This document shows positions 18,788-28,763 of a stretch of DNA of 64,000 nt, one piece after another; position 1 is the stretch's first letter, and each line of letters begins with the position of its first letter. Below the pieces are notes generated by a model that saw only the letters and a program-made list of their open reading frames with translations, was not told where the DNA came from and searched no databases. This DNA comes from Variovorax sp. PAMC 28711. Its GTDB lineage: Bacteria; Pseudomonadota; Gammaproteobacteria; Burkholderiales; Burkholderiaceae_C. The DNA lies in contig NZ_CP014517.1 of the NCBI RefSeq assembly GCF_001577265.1, positions 2,764,501 through 2,828,500 on the forward strand. Reading direction: 5' to 3'. A program made the translations under genes and the position numbers.

Positions 18788-20221
18788 ATGACCGTGCCTG
18801 ACGCTGTTCCTTCGCCCACGTACCGCAAGAGCCTGCTCTGGCTGGTCGCCGTCGGCTTTTTCATGCAGACGCTCGACGCGACGATCATCAACACGGCGCT
18901 GCCTGCCATGGCCGCGAGCCTGGGCGAGAGTCCGCTGCGCATGCAGTCGGTGATCGTTGCCTATGCGCTCACGATGGCGATGCTGATTCCGGCTTCGGGC
19001 TGGATCACCGACCGCTTCGGCACGCGACGGGTGTTCTTTTCGGCGATCGTGCTGTTCGTCGCCGGCTCACTGGCCTGCGCCGCGTCGCACGGCCTCGGTC
19101 AGCTGGTGGCTGCCCGCATCCTCCAGGGGGCTGGCGGAGCCCTGTTGCTGCCGGTCGGGCGCCTGGCCCTGTTGCGCACCGTGCCGCGCAGCGAGTTCGT
19201 GCAGGCGATGAGTTTCGTCGCGATTCCGGGGCTGATCGGGCCGTTGCTCGGCCCCACGCTGGGTGGCTGGCTGGTCCAGTACGCGTCATGGCACTGGATC
19301 TTTCTCATCAACGTGCCGGTCGGCATCTGCGGCTGCCTGGCCACGCTGAGGTTCATGCCGGACCTGCGGGCGGCCGTGTTGAAGCGCTTCGACGGCACGG
19401 GCTACGCGCTGCTCGCCTTCGGCATGGTCGCAGTGTCGCTCGCGCTCGACGGCGTCTCGGGACTCGGTCTGCGCCAGGTCGGCGTCCTGCTGCTCATGGT
19501 GTTCGGCTTCGCCAGCCTGGTCGCTTACTGGTTGCACGCGGCGCGTCGGCCCGAGCCGCTGTTTTCGCCCGAGATGCTGCGCATTCCGACTTACAGCGTG
19601 GGCCTGCTCGGCAATCTGTTCTCGCGCCTTGGCAGCGGGTGCATGCCGTTTCTGGTGCCGCTCCTGTTGCAGGTGTCGATGGGGTTCTCGCCGTTGCACG
19701 CCGGGCTCACGATGTTGCCCATCGCGCTGGCCGGCATGGCCATGAAGCGCGCCGCCGCACCGCTCATCACACGCTATGGCTACCGGCGCGTGCTGGTGAT
19801 CAACACCATCCTGGTCGGCGCCTCGATGGCGACCTTCGCGCTGGCCGCGCCCGCCCAGTCGATGGTCTGGTTGGTGGTCCAGCTGCTGGCGTTCGGCGCC
19901 TTCAATTCGCTTCAGTTCACGGCCATGAACACGGTCACCTTGCGCGATCTCTCGCCCGACATGGCGAGCAGCGGCAACAGTCTTTTTTCGATGGTGCAGA
20001 TGCTGGCCATGAGCCTGGCCGTCGCTGCCGCCAGCACGGTGCTTTCGGGCTTCACCGATCTCTTCGGCAAGGCGACGCCGCTCGACACGCTGCATGCCTT
20101 CCAGGCCACGTTTGCCGGCATGGGGCTGGTGACGGTGGCGTCGGCCTTGATCTTCTGGCACCTGCCGCCGGAAGCGCGTGCGGTGCAGCCGGAGCAGCCC
20201 GAGGTGTCCGGGCAGGGCTGA
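18788..20221 (+). CDS. MFS transporter, DHA2 (14-span) drug:proton family
   Basis: The 477-residue membrane protein begins its first span with LLWLVAVGFFMQTLDATIINTALPAM, the DHA2 motif D1, and carries GWITDRFGTRRVFF between spans 2 and 3. Length and about 14 spans match MdtD/EmrB-like exporters. No membrane fusion partner or regulator is adjacent, so a drug substrate is not established. It lies between the erpA terminator and the convergent anmK. Confidence 0.9.
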   Translation: MTVPDAVPSPTYRKSLLWLVAVGFFMQTLDATIINTALPAMAASLGESPLRMQSVIVAYALTMAMLIPASGWITDRFGTRRVFFSAIVLFVAGSLACAASHGLGQLVAARILQGAGGALLLPVGRLALLRTVPRSEFVQAMSFVAIPGLIGPLLGPTLGGWLVQYASWHWIFLINVPVGICGCLATLRFMPDLRAAVLKRFDGTGYALLAFGMVAVSLALDGVSGLGLRQVGVLLLMVFGFASLVAYWLHAARRPEPLFSPEMLRIPTYSVGLLGNLFSRLGSGCMPFLVPLLLQVSMGFSPLHAGLTMLPIALAGMAMKRAAAPLITRYGYRRVLVINTILVGASMATFALAAPAQSMVWLVVQLLAFGAFNSLQFTAMNTVTLRDLSPDMASSGNSLFSMVQMLAMSLAVAAASTVLSGFTDLFGKATPLDTLHAFQATFAGMGLVTVASALIFWHLPPEARAVQPEQPEVSGQG

Positions 20222-20240
20222 CCTCGCAACCTGGTCGGGC

Positions 20241-21365
20241 TCATGCCGGGTAGATCGCCCCCAGCACGCGGCCGCCGCGGGCGCCTGTCACGCTGGCCAG
20301 GTTGCCGTGCTCCCGGCGGATGGTGGCACGGGCCAGCCAGGCGAAGGCCGCCGCCTCGACCTGCTGGGGCGGCAGGCCGCGCTCGCCCGACGACACGACC
20401 TCAACGTCCGGCAGCAGGGCGCGAAGGCGCCCCATCAGGTGCTCGTTGAGTGCGCCCCCGCCGCAAACGATCAGCGTCTTGCTGTCGCTTCCATGGCGCG
20501 TGACGCCCGCCGCGCACGTGACCGCGGTCAGTTCGGCCAGCGTCGCTTGAACGTCGGCTGTGCCGGCATGCGCGTGTTCCTGCAGGTGCGCCATCAGCCA
20601 GGGCGGGTTGAAAAGATCGCGTCCGGTGCTCTTGGGCGGCGGCCTGGCGAAGTATGGGTCGGCGCACAGGCGCGCCAGCAACCCGGGCAGCACGCACCCG
20701 CCTGCAGCCCATGCGCCGCCGGCGTCGTAGGACTGGCCAAGATGACTCTGGGTCCAGTGGTCCATCAGCGCATTGCCGGGGCCGCAGTCGAATCCGAGGA
20801 TGGTCTGGGCGTCATTGCGCGTTGCAGGGAGCAGGCTCAGGTTCGAGATGCCGCCAAGGTTCAGCACGGCAACCGCTTCGTCCGGATGCGCGAAGAGTGC
20901 GCGGTGGAACGCCGGCACCAGCGGTGCGCCCTGACCTCCGGCGGCCACATCGCGCGTGCGGAACTCCGCGACCACGTCGATGCCGGTCAGTTCGGCGAGC
21001 AGTGCGGGGTTGTTGATCTGCAGCGTGTAGCCGGTGTCGTCGAACTCGCCGGGGCGATGCCGCACTGTTTGACCGTGAGCCCCGACAGCGATGATGTCCC
21101 GGGGCGAAGCGCCGGCTTTCGCGAGCAGTTCGCGCGTGACTTCCGCGTAGACGCGTGCGAGCGCGCTGCCGGCCAGTGCCGCGCGGTGCAGCTCGTCGAC
21201 GCCGCCCGGGTTGTTCAGAGACAGAAGTTCGGTGCGAAGCGCCATCGAGAAAGGCGCCACCGCGTGACCGTGCACCTGGATGCCGCCGTCCGAGAAGTCT
21301 GCGAGGACACCGTCGACGCCGTCGAGCGACGTGCCCGACATCAGACCAATGTAGCGTTCCGTCAT
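20241..21365 (-). CDS. anmK: Anhydro-N-acetylmuramic acid kinase
   Basis: The 374-residue kinase recycles murein by phosphorylating 1,6-anhydro-MurNAc. It begins MTERYIGLMSGTSLDGVDG, the ATP-site signature, and has GAHGQTVRHRPGE, LNLGGISNLS and GFDCGPGNALMD. The start at 21365 removes an unrelated upstream extension. It lies 19 bp downstream of the M23 peptidase gene, so both belong to a cell-wall unit. Confidence 0.95.
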   Translation of the reverse strand: MTERYIGLMSGTSLDGVDGVLADFSDGGIQVHGHAVAPFSMALRTELLSLNNPGGVDELHRAALAGSALARVYAEVTRELLAKAGASPRDIIAVGAHGQTVRHRPGEFDDTGYTLQINNPALLAELTGIDVVAEFRTRDVAAGGQGAPLVPAFHRALFAHPDEAVAVLNLGGISNLSLLPATRNDAQTILGFDCGPGNALMDHWTQSHLGQSYDAGGAWAAGGCVLPGLLARLCADPYFARPPPKSTGRDLFNPPWLMAHLQEHAHAGTADVQATLAELTAVTCAAGVTRHGSDSKTLIVCGGGALNEHLMGRLRALLPDVEVVSSGERGLPPQQVEAAAFAWLARATIRREHGNLASVTGARGGRVLGAIYPA

Positions 21366-21384
21366 GAGCGGAACCGGGTCTGGG

Positions 21385-22734
21385 TCAGTCGGCGCTCGCC
21401 TGGACAACGGAGAACGCCGCTGCCAGTTCGGTGCGGGTGGCGAGTGCCAACTTTTCGAAGGTCGGACGCGACGCGGCGGTAATCGGTGTTCCGCCGTCTT
21501 GCTGCGCAATGGTCGACGGATCGGTGTACTCGCCGTTGACGCGGAATTCGAAGTGCAGGTGCGGGCCGGTGGCCCAACCGGTCGCGCCGACGGCGCCGAT
21601 GAACTGGCTCTGGCTCACGCTCTGGCCGACTTTCACGTCGACCCGGCTCAGGTGGGCGTACACCGTTTCCTGGTTGTTCCGGTGCTTGACGATGATGATG
21701 TTGCCGTAGCCGCTCTGCTGGCCCGCAAACTCCACCGTGCCGTCGCCGACGGCGCGCACTGCCGTGCCGGTCGGCGCAGCGAAGTCGACGCCGTTGTGCT
21801 GGCGCCAGCTGTTCAGGATGGGGTGCATGCGCATCGCGAAACCGCTGGAAATGCGTGAGAACTCGACGGGCGACGTGAGGAATGCGTGGCGAAGGCTATC
21901 TCCGTTCGGACGGTAATAACCGCCCTTTTTGCCCGGTTCCTGGAACCACAGCGCCTGATGGATCTTGCCGTTGCTCTCGAACTCGGCAGACAGCACGCGG
22001 CCGGTGCGCATCGACTGACCATCGGCTTCAAAAGTTTCGTAGACCACGGCGAAGCGATCGCCGCGGCGCAGTTGGCGGAAGTCGACGTCGCCGGAGAAGA
22101 CGTCGGCCAGCTGGCTGGCCACGGCATCGGGAATGCCGGCGTCGTCGGTCGCTGCAAAGAGCGAACTGCGCACGACGCCGCTCGCCAGTCGGCTGCCTGT
22201 CGTTAGCGTTTCGGTTTCGCTGCGAAGCGCGAAACCAGTGGCCGTTTTTTCGACCACGACGCGCCTAAAGCCTCCATCGCCATCGGGAATCCAGCGGGCG
22301 CTGAGCTTTTGCAGGCGGTTTTCTTGGGACACCTCGGCCGTGACGGTGCGACCGACACGGTTGAACAGCGCTGCGCGGGCTTCGCCGTTGCCGCGAACGA
22401 AGGCGGCAGCGGCCGGGTCGGCAATGCCCAAACGCTGCAGCAGGGCCTCGGCCGTGTCGCTGGCGCGTGTGTTCTCGCTGCGGAAGAGCGTGAAGCTGTG
22501 GGCGTCGAGCGCATCGGTTTGTGCGGTGACCGGCAGCGGCTTGACCGCTTCGAGCACTTGTTTGACGGGCAGGTCGGCGGCGTCGGGGCCGAGCGACGCC
22601 ACGGCGAACGCACCACCACCGGCACACATCAGCACCGCGCCGATCGCGGCGGTGATCTGCTTGGGGTAGGTCCGGAACGTGTGGGCCACCCGGGAAGCCA
22701 GCAGCTCCTCGGCAGCGAGAATCTTGTCAATCAA
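21385..22734 (-). CDS. M23 family metallopeptidase (MepM-like)
   Basis: The 449-residue protein has an N-terminal membrane anchor (about 29-50), a middle region with a LysM/OapA-like fold, and a C-terminal LytM domain with zinc residues in HNGVDFAAPTG and the catalytic HLHFEFRVNG. Such enzymes cut peptide cross-links of murein in the periplasm. The domain is complete, so it should be active rather than an EnvC-type activator. It forms a unit with anmK and is divergent from tyrS. Confidence 0.92.
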   Translation of the reverse strand: MIDKILAAEELLASRVAHTFRTYPKQITAAIGAVLMCAGGGAFAVASLGPDAADLPVKQVLEAVKPLPVTAQTDALDAHSFTLFRSENTRASDTAEALLQRLGIADPAAAAFVRGNGEARAALFNRVGRTVTAEVSQENRLQKLSARWIPDGDGGFRRVVVEKTATGFALRSETETLTTGSRLASGVVRSSLFAATDDAGIPDAVASQLADVFSGDVDFRQLRRGDRFAVVYETFEADGQSMRTGRVLSAEFESNGKIHQALWFQEPGKKGGYYRPNGDSLRHAFLTSPVEFSRISSGFAMRMHPILNSWRQHNGVDFAAPTGTAVRAVGDGTVEFAGQQSGYGNIIIVKHRNNQETVYAHLSRVDVKVGQSVSQSQFIGAVGATGWATGPHLHFEFRVNGEYTDPSTIAQQDGGTPITAASRPTFEKLALATRTELAAAFSVVQASAD

Positions 22735-22813
22735 TCGTCAAAATCCAGATCAGGTTCAGCGAGTCCGTGATGCAGAGGGCCTCGAGACGAAGGCGGCAAC
22801 ACGGTGCGGAAAG

Positions 22814-22838
22814 AAGCGCCGATTAGAATCCGGCGCTT
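22814..22838 (+). promoter_or_regulatory. tyrS promoter -10 inside an inverted repeat
   Basis: AAGCGCCG (22814-22821) and CGGCGCTT (22831-22838) are perfect 8-bp arms around a 9-nt centre that contains TAGAAT (22824-22829), a good -10 box for tyrS. The arms could bind a regulator or form a hairpin in an antisense transcript. The -35 box is not obvious. Confidence 0.5.
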
Positions 22839-22892
22839 GGAAAGTCGGGCTGAGTATAGCTTCGGCCCTACGAAAATCAGCCAAAAACACCA

Positions 22893-24128
22893 ATGAATGC
22901 CGAGTTTGTTACATCCCCAGATCTGTCCGATGGTGTAGGACGCGCCCTCGAAATTTCCCTCCGCGGCGCTGATGAGCTGCTGCCGAAGGACGAATGGGTG
23001 AACAAGCTGGCGCGTTCGGAATCGACCGGCCAGCCGCTGCGCATCAAGCTCGGGCTCGATCCCACCGCACCGGACATCCACATCGGCCACACCGTCGTGT
23101 TGAACAAAATGCGTCAGCTGCAGGACTTGGGCCACACCGTCATTTTCCTGATCGGCGACTTCACGACGACCATCGGCGACCCCTCCGGCCGCAACTCGAC
23201 GCGTCCGCCACTCACGCGCGAGCAAATCGAGGCGAACGCGCAGACTTATTACAAGCAGGCAAGCCTGGTGCTCGACCCGGCCAAAACGGAAATTCGATAC
23301 AACTCCGAGTGGAGCGATCCGCTCGGCGCCCGCGGGATGATCCAGCTGGCCGCCAAGTACACAGTGGCACGAATGATGGAGCGCGACGACTTCACCAAGC
23401 GGTTCAAGGCGGGCCAGTCGATCTCGGTGCACGAATTCCTCTACCCGCTGATGCAGGGCTATGACTCCGTCGCGCTGAAGAGCGACCTGGAGCTCGGCGG
23501 CACCGACCAGAAGTTCAACCTGCTGGTCGGCCGCCATCTCCAGCAGGAGTACGGCCAGGAGCCACAGTGCATCCTCACGATGCCGTTGCTCGAAGGTCTC
23601 GACGGCGTCGAGAAGATGTCGAAAAGCAAGAACAACTACATCGGCATCAGCGAAGACCCCAACACGATGTTCGCCAAGGTGCTGTCAATTTCAGACACGC
23701 TGATGTGGAAGTGGTACACGCTGCTGAGCTTCCAGTCCCTCGCGCAGATCGCGGCGCTCAAGGCCGACATCGCCGCTGGCCGGAATCCGAAGGATGCGAA
23801 GGTCGCGCTGGCCAAGGAAATCACCGCCCGCTTCCACAGCGCGGCGGCGGCCGAGGCGGCCGAGCAGGATTTCATCAACCGCAGCAAGGGCGGCGTGCCG
23901 GACGAGATTCCGGACCGCAGCGTCGGCGGCGCGCCGCTCGGCATCGGGCAATTGCTCAAGCAAGCCGGACTGGCGGAGTCAAGCGGCGAGGGCAACCGGT
24001 TGATCGATGGCGGCGGGGTTCGCATTGATTCGGTGGTGGTCACCGACAAGGGCCTGAAGCTGGCGGCCGGGACCTACGTGGTTCAGGTCGGCAAGCGCAA
24101 GTTCGCGCGCGTGACGCTGTCTACCTGA
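22893..24128 (+). CDS. tyrS: Tyrosyl-tRNA synthetase
   Basis: This class Ic synthetase charges tRNA-Tyr. The 411-residue product has HIGH at 63-66 ([10 protein letters not shown]), KMSKS at 241-245 and a C-terminal S4 domain (about 340-411). The spacing of motifs fits the TyrZ-type bacterial subgroup. No T-box or other leader element is visible upstream. Its last 8 bp overlap the convergent OmpA-like gene. Confidence 0.97.
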   Translation: MNAEFVTSPDLSDGVGRALEISLRGADELLPKDEWVNKLARSESTGQPLRIKLGLDPTAPDIHIGHTVVLNKMRQLQDLGHTVIFLIGDFTTTIGDPSGRNSTRPPLTREQIEANAQTYYKQASLVLDPAKTEIRYNSEWSDPLGARGMIQLAAKYTVARMMERDDFTKRFKAGQSISVHEFLYPLMQGYDSVALKSDLELGGTDQKFNLLVGRHLQQEYGQEPQCILTMPLLEGLDGVEKMSKSKNNYIGISEDPNTMFAKVLSISDTLMWKWYTLLSFQSLAQIAALKADIAAGRNPKDAKVALAKEITARFHSAAAAEAAEQDFINRSKGGVPDEIPDRSVGGAPLGIGQLLKQAGLAESSGEGNRLIDGGGVRIDSVVVTDKGLKLAAGTYVVQVGKRKFARVTLST

Positions 24129-24732
24129 CTTCGACCGTCACGCGGCGATTGCGTGGTTCGTCGGTTTCGTCCGCCGTCGGCACCGCAGGGTCGCGTTCGC
24201 CGCGGCCCACGGCCTCGATGCGTGACGGCGGGAAGCGGCGCTCGATGAACATCTGGCGCACCTGCTGCGCGCGGCGGCTCGACAACGCATCGTTCTGCAA
24301 ATCCGTACCGACCGTGTCGGTGTAGCCGGTGATCACAATGTCGCCGCCGCTGCGCGATTCCGCTGCAACCAGCGCTTCCGTCATCGTGCGCTGCGACTCG
24401 GTCGTCAGCATCACGCCGCCGCCGTCGAAATAGACGGTGTAGCGCTGTGCGCGCTGCGGCGCGAGATCGAACAGTGTCTTGTTGTCGGCACGGACCTGCG
24501 CCGGGTCGGCCTGGTCGACAACGGGTGCACCCGCCGCACCTGTCGGCACGGTCGCGCGTTGATAGGGTTTGTTCAAGAGCTCTTCACCGCCCCTGGAACT
24601 CACCACCACGGCCGAGGCACGGCCGTCTTCCTGTGGCAGCAGCACGACCCGCGTAGCGGGCGTCGAGCAGGCCGTCAGCAAGAGCGTCGCCACCACGATG
24701 GCCCAGGCGGGCAACCGGTGCCACAACCTCAT
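24121..24732 (-). CDS. OmpA-family lipoprotein
   Basis: The 203-residue product has a lipoprotein signal with lipobox LTAC (C22) and a C-terminal OmpA-like peptidoglycan-binding domain at about 95-203 ([29 protein letters not shown], here 29 residues shown only by its ends: GYTDTVG and SSRRAQQV). It would tether the outer membrane to murein. Its start overlaps the stop of the FecR-domain gene by 4 bp, so the two are co-translated. Confidence 0.9.
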   Translation of the reverse strand: MRLWHRLPAWAIVVATLLLTACSTPATRVVLLPQEDGRASAVVVSSRGGEELLNKPYQRATVPTGAAGAPVVDQADPAQVRADNKTLFDLAPQRAQRYTVYFDGGGVMLTTESQRTMTEALVAAESRSGGDIVITGYTDTVGTDLQNDALSSRRAQQVRQMFIERRFPPSRIEAVGRGERDPAVPTADETDEPRNRRVTVEVR

Positions 24733-25211
24733 TGAGCATCTGCCTGCACGATGAAGTCGGTTCCCCGGATGCCGATGGTGACGGTCTGGGTTTCGATGCG
24801 GACCGCATCCGGGTGGGTCTTGCCGATCAGGCCGGTGATCATGCGCAGCGTGCCGCGCAGCAATGCGATGACCATGCCGCCGTCCTGCGTGGTGGCGTCA
24901 AAGCTGAATTCCTTGAGGTCGAGCCGGGAGGACGGCCCCACGACCAGCGTCGTGCCGTCGCGCAGCACCACGCTCGCAGCGGAATCCTTGCCAGTCACGA
25001 TGCGCTCGATCGGCGCCACCACGTCACCCGCCGACGCGGGGCGCATCGCCCCGTTCGCGCTCAGCAACTGCACATCGCCACGAACGTTCTTGACGAAGCC
25101 GGCGTGCTCGGAAAGCGACGGCGCGGCTGCAGCAGGTGCTGCGCTTTGTGCGGAAGCGAATGCTGCTGCGAGCATCAGCCCGCAAAGGCTTGTCCATGTT
25201 CTGAATCTCAT
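24729..25211 (-). CDS. FecR-domain periplasmic protein
   Basis: The 160-residue protein has a signal peptide ending near AAFASAQ and a FecR domain (about 40-150) with VRGDVQLLSANG and IVTGKDSAASVVLRDGTTLVVGP. Outside iron signalling, such stand-alone FecR domains occur in secreted beta-structured proteins. The ATG at 25211 is preceded by AGAGGAG at good spacing, so it is preferred over the ATG at 25232. It is paired with an OmpA lipoprotein; no FecI-type sigma factor is nearby. Function unknown, possibly envelope sensing or adhesion. Confidence 0.85.
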   Translation of the reverse strand: MRFRTWTSLCGLMLAAAFASAQSAAPAAAAPSLSEHAGFVKNVRGDVQLLSANGAMRPASAGDVVAPIERIVTGKDSAASVVLRDGTTLVVGPSSRLDLKEFSFDATTQDGGMVIALLRGTLRMITGLIGKTHPDAVRIETQTVTIGIRGTDFIVQADAQ

Positions 25212-25349
25212 TCTGGGCTCCTCTGATCTCATCGTTTCCGGTGCGGGGATGTTAAGTCACCCTGTACGAGCGTCATTCAAAAAAGGCTGGCCCGCCATAA
25301 TTCGAGCTCTGTGCCACCTTCCGACGCAACCCTTGCATTTTGTGATCGC

Positions 25350-26255
25350 ATGACACCCAAAAGGTTGCTCCAGTTATCGATTGCTGTTGCGCTCGTGACA
25401 ATCGTCCTCAAGGGAATCGCGGGTTACGTGACAAATTCCATGGGTTTGATTTCAGACGCCATGGAATCGTTCGTGAACCTCGCGAGCGCCATGTTCGCGC
25501 TCGCGATGGTCACCATCGCTGCCCGCCCGGCCGACGAGAACCATCCCTATGGTCATCACAAGGCCGAGTACTTTTCTTCCGGCTTCGAAGGCATCCTGAT
25601 TGTCGGCGCGGCGCTCGCCATCCTCTGGGTGTCGATCGTGCGACTGAGGTCGCCGCAGCCCATCGAGCAGATCGGCTGGGGCCTGTTGCTGTCCATCGTC
25701 AGCTCGGGCTTCAACGCGGCGCTGGCCTGGGTCCTGTTCCGTGCGGCCAAAGTGCATCGTTCCATCGCGCTGGAGGCCGATGGCCGCCATCTGGTGACCG
25801 ATGTCTGGACGTCCGTTGCCGTCGTCGTGGGCATCGTGGCCGTGCATTTCACCGGCTGGCTCTGGCTCGACCCGGTGCTGGCGATCGGGGTGGCGCTCAA
25901 CATCTTGCGGGAAGGCGCGCACCTCGTCTGGCGTTCGTCGCAAGGGCTGATGGACGCTGCCTTGCCGCCCGAGTCACGGGCCGCCGTTCAGGCCACGCTC
26001 GACCGTTTTGCTGCCCAGTCCCCCGACGGCGCACAGCTGCGGTTCGATGACCTCGTGACCCGCAGCGCCGGCCAGCGGTTGTTTGCCGACCTGCACATGC
26101 ACGCGCCGGGCGACTGGACGCTGGAGCGCGCCGCCGGCCTGCGCGATGCGCTGGAGCAGGCGTTGATGGACGCCGTCCCCGGCCTGCGCGTGACGATCCA
26201 GCTGCTGCCGCTGGGAATGGAAGCGCGCGCCGTGCAACTCGCGCCCAACGCATGA
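25350..26255 (+). CDS. Cation diffusion facilitator transporter (FieF-like)
   Basis: This membrane protein of about 301 residues exports divalent metals by proton antiport. It has [13 protein letters not shown] in span 2 and [14 protein letters not shown] after it, both CDF hallmarks; metal-site Asp residues follow in span 5 ([10 protein letters not shown]). The C-terminal cytoplasmic domain (about 200-290) is present. The ATG at 25350 is used; a GTG at 25311 would add 13 residues but sits close to the likely transcription start after CATAAT (25296-25301). Its stop overlaps the dtd start (ATGA). Confidence 0.9.
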   Translation: MTPKRLLQLSIAVALVTIVLKGIAGYVTNSMGLISDAMESFVNLASAMFALAMVTIAARPADENHPYGHHKAEYFSSGFEGILIVGAALAILWVSIVRLRSPQPIEQIGWGLLLSIVSSGFNAALAWVLFRAAKVHRSIALEADGRHLVTDVWTSVAVVVGIVAVHFTGWLWLDPVLAIGVALNILREGAHLVWRSSQGLMDAALPPESRAAVQATLDRFAAQSPDGAQLRFDDLVTRSAGQRLFADLHMHAPGDWTLERAAGLRDALEQALMDAVPGLRVTIQLLPLGMEARAVQLAPNA

Positions 26256-26692
26256 AAGCGGTGCTGCAGCGCGTCGCCGAAGCACGCGTCGACATCGCGG
26301 GTGACACGGTGGGCGCGATCGGCGCCGGCCTGCTCGTGCTCCTGTGCGCGGAGCGAGGCGACAGCGATGCGCTGGCCGATCGATTGCTCACCAAGCTCCT
26401 GAAGCTGCGCATCTTCGCCGACGAGGCCGGGAAGATGAATCGCAGCGTGCAGGACATCGGCGGCGGCTTGTTGATCGTCAGCCAGTTCACGCTGGCCGCC
26501 GATGTGAGCGGCGGCAACCGGCCGAGCTTCACGGCCGCGGCCGCGCCGGACGAGGGCCGGCGCCTTTATGAATTGTTCGTCGCGAAAGCGCGCGCTGTGC
26601 ATCCGGCGGTCGCCACCGGCGTGTTCGCGGCGGACATGCAGGTGCACCTGGTGAACGACGGGCCGGTCACCATCCCGCTGTCGTTTTCGTAG
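26252..26692 (+). CDS. dtd: D-aminoacyl-tRNA deacylase
   Basis: The 146-residue enzyme removes D-amino acids (and glycine from tRNA-Ala) mischarged on tRNA. It shows SQFTLAADV and the C-terminal NDGPVTIPL, the cross-subunit proofreading motifs, and normal length. It is coupled by a 4-bp overlap to the CDF gene and ends 34 bp before the convergent ybeY. Confidence 0.95.
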   Translation: MKAVLQRVAEARVDIAGDTVGAIGAGLLVLLCAERGDSDALADRLLTKLLKLRIFADEAGKMNRSVQDIGGGLLIVSQFTLAADVSGGNRPSFTAAAAPDEGRRLYELFVAKARAVHPAVATGVFAADMQVHLVNDGPVTIPLSFS

Positions 26693-26726
26693 GCGCGCGG
26701 ATCGGCGTTCACGGCACTCACGGCGC

Positions 26727-27179
26727 TCAGTACGGGTTGCGAATCCCCAGCCCGGCCAGAATCTCGATCTCGCGCGCTTCCATCTCTTCGGCGTCGGCCT
26801 CGCCGGTTTCATGGTCCCAGCCCTGGGCGTGCAGCGTGCCGTGCACGACCATGTGCGCGTAGTGCGCAACCAGCGTCTTGCGCTGTTCTTTCGCCTCGCG
26901 GGCGATGACCGGGGCACACAGCACCAGGTCGGCCATGACCAGCGGCGCCTGCGCGTAATCGAAAGTCAGTACGTTGGTCGCGTAATCCTTGCCGCGGAAC
27001 TCGCGGTTCAGACGCTGGCCTTCGTCGGCGTCCACGATCCGCACGGTGATCTCGCCGTCGGCATCGAGCGCGTGGCGAATCCAGCGCGTCACGCCGTGGC
27101 GCGGCAACGCAGCGCGGTGGCGCTCGACGCCCTGGAAGCGCGCGAATTGCAGCGAGAGAGAGAGTTCTGCCAGTGCCAT
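26727..27179 (-). CDS. ybeY: Endoribonuclease YbeY (16S rRNA maturation)
   Basis: The 150-residue zinc protein carries [16 protein letters not shown], the HxxxHGxLHxxGxDH metal motif, and is needed for 16S 3' end processing and ribosome quality control. The ATG at 27179 gives a [14 protein letters not shown] start 1 bp after the phoH stop. The phoH-ybeY order is the conserved ybeZ-ybeY pair. Confidence 0.95.
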   Translation of the reverse strand: MALAELSLSLQFARFQGVERHRAALPRHGVTRWIRHALDADGEITVRIVDADEGQRLNREFRGKDYATNVLTFDYAQAPLVMADLVLCAPVIAREAKEQRKTLVAHYAHMVVHGTLHAQGWDHETGEADAEEMEAREIEILAGLGIRNPY

Positions 27180-27180
27180 G

Positions 27181-28140
27181 TCAGCGTGCTGCGGCGCCGG
27201 TGGCGCGTCGCTTGCGTGGCCCGTCGTAAGCATCGACGATGCGCGCGACCAGCGGATGCCGCACCACGTCGGCACTCGTGAAATGCGTCGTCGCGATGCC
27301 CTTCACGCGGCGCAACACGCGCTCCGCATCGATCAGGCCGCTGAGCTGGCTTTTGGGCAGATCGATCTGGCTGACGTCGCCCGTGACCACCGCCTTGGCG
27401 CCGAAGCCGATGCGCGTGAGGAACATCTTCATCTGCGCGGGCGTGGTGTTCTGTGCTTCGTCGAGGATCACGAAGGCGTTGTTCAAGGTGCGGCCGCGCA
27501 TGAAGGCCAGCGGCGCGATTTCCAGCGCGTTGCGCTCGAAGGCCTTCATGACCTTGTCGTAGCCCATCAGCTCGTAGAGCGCGTCGTACAGCGGGCGCAG
27601 GTAGGGGTCGACTTTTTCGGTCAGGTTGCCGGGCAGGAAACCGAGTCGCTCGCCTGCTTCGACCGCCGGCCGGGTCAGTACGATGCGCTGCACCGCGCTC
27701 CGTTCCAGTGCATCGACCGCGCAAGCCACCGCGAGGTAGGTCTTGCCCGTGCCGGCCGGCCCGATCCCGAAGGTGATGTCGTGGCTCGCGATGTTCTCGA
27801 GGTAGGTGGCTTGCGTCGGGGTGCGCGCGCGCAGGTCGGCGCGTCGGGTGACCAGCATCGGGCCGACTTCGCCTTCCTCGGTCATTCCGGAGTCGCTGGC
27901 CAGCGTGAGTTGCACGACGGCCGGATCGATGGCGCGCTCGGCGATTTCGTAGAGCGCCTGCAGCACCTCGATGGCCTGCTCGGCCTTCGCCTTCGGCCCT
28001 TCGACCTTGAATTGCTCGTGCCGGTGCGCGACCTTCACGTCCAGAGCCTCTTCGATGCGGCGCAGGTGCTCGTCGAGCGGGCCGCAAAGGTTGACGAGAC
28101 GGGTGTTGTTGAGGGGTTTGAAAGTGTGGCGAATGATCAA
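27181..28140 (-). CDS. ybeZ: PhoH-family ATPase (YbeZ)
   Basis: The 319-residue protein has a KH-like N-terminal part and a PhoH nucleotide-binding domain with Walker [14 protein letters not shown] (GPAGTGKT at 127-134), [11 protein letters not shown] as Walker B and [14 protein letters not shown]. YbeZ works with YbeY on rRNA. It starts 41 bp from the divergent ruvA, so their promoters must overlap. Confidence 0.94.
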   Translation of the reverse strand: MIIRHTFKPLNNTRLVNLCGPLDEHLRRIEEALDVKVAHRHEQFKVEGPKAKAEQAIEVLQALYEIAERAIDPAVVQLTLASDSGMTEEGEVGPMLVTRRADLRARTPTQATYLENIASHDITFGIGPAGTGKTYLAVACAVDALERSAVQRIVLTRPAVEAGERLGFLPGNLTEKVDPYLRPLYDALYELMGYDKVMKAFERNALEIAPLAFMRGRTLNNAFVILDEAQNTTPAQMKMFLTRIGFGAKAVVTGDVSQIDLPKSQLSGLIDAERVLRRVKGIATTHFTSADVVRHPLVARIVDAYDGPRKRRATGAAAR

Positions 28141-28181
28141 AGGGATAATTCCGGCTCGAAAGACAAGGAACGAAGGCTCGA

Positions 28182-28763
28182 ATGATAGGCAAGTTGACCG
28201 GCATCCTCGCCGAACGCAATCCGCCGCAAGTGGTGGTGGACTGCAACGGCGTCGGCTACGAAGTCGATGTGCCGATGAGCACGTTCTACAACCTCCCCCA
28301 GACGGGCGGGCGCGTGTCGCTGCTCACGCACTTCGTGGTGCGCGAGGATGCGCAAATCCTCTACGGTTTCGCGACGGCCGAAGAGCGCGCCGCGTTCCGG
28401 CAACTCATCAAGATATCGGGTGTCGGCCCGCGCATGGCGCTTGGCGTGTTGTCCGGGTTGAGCGTGGCGGAACTGGCCCAGGTCGTCACGCTCCAGGACG
28501 CGGGTCGGCTGGTGAAGATTCCCGGCATCGGCAAGAAGACGGCCGAGCGACTGCTGCTCGAACTCAAGGGCAAGCTCGGTGCCGACATCGCGCTGCAAGG
28601 GGGCGCCGCCCACGCCGCGAGCGACGCGCAGGGCGACATCCTCCAGGCGCTGGTCGCCCTCGGCTACAGCGACAAGGAAGCCGCCATCGCCTTGAAGGCG
28701 CTGCCGAAGGACGTCGAGGTCAGTGAAGGCATCAAGCTGGCGTTGCGCGCACTCGCGAAGTAG
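28182..28763 (+). CDS. ruvA: Holliday junction DNA helicase RuvA
   Basis: RuvA binds four-way junctions and loads RuvB. The 193-residue product has the N-terminal OB domain ([20 protein letters not shown]), two helix-hairpin-helix motifs ([31 protein letters not shown]) and the C-terminal RuvB-contact domain ([16 protein letters not shown]). The last 100 bp are overlapped by the antisense end of the DUF1254 gene. RuvB is 1.5 kb downstream rather than adjacent. Confidence 0.97.
   Translation: MIGKLTGILAERNPPQVVVDCNGVGYEVDVPMSTFYNLPQTGGRVSLLTHFVVREDAQILYGFATAEERAAFRQLIKISGVGPRMALGVLSGLSVAELAQVVTLQDAGRLVKIPGIGKKTAERLLLELKGKLGADIALQGGAAHAASDAQGDILQALVALGYSDKEAAIALKALPKDVEVSEGIKLALRALAK

Noticed and set aside
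22735..22892. T-box leader for tyrS
   Set aside because: No specifier loop or T-box sequence is present; betaproteobacteria do not normally use T-boxes.
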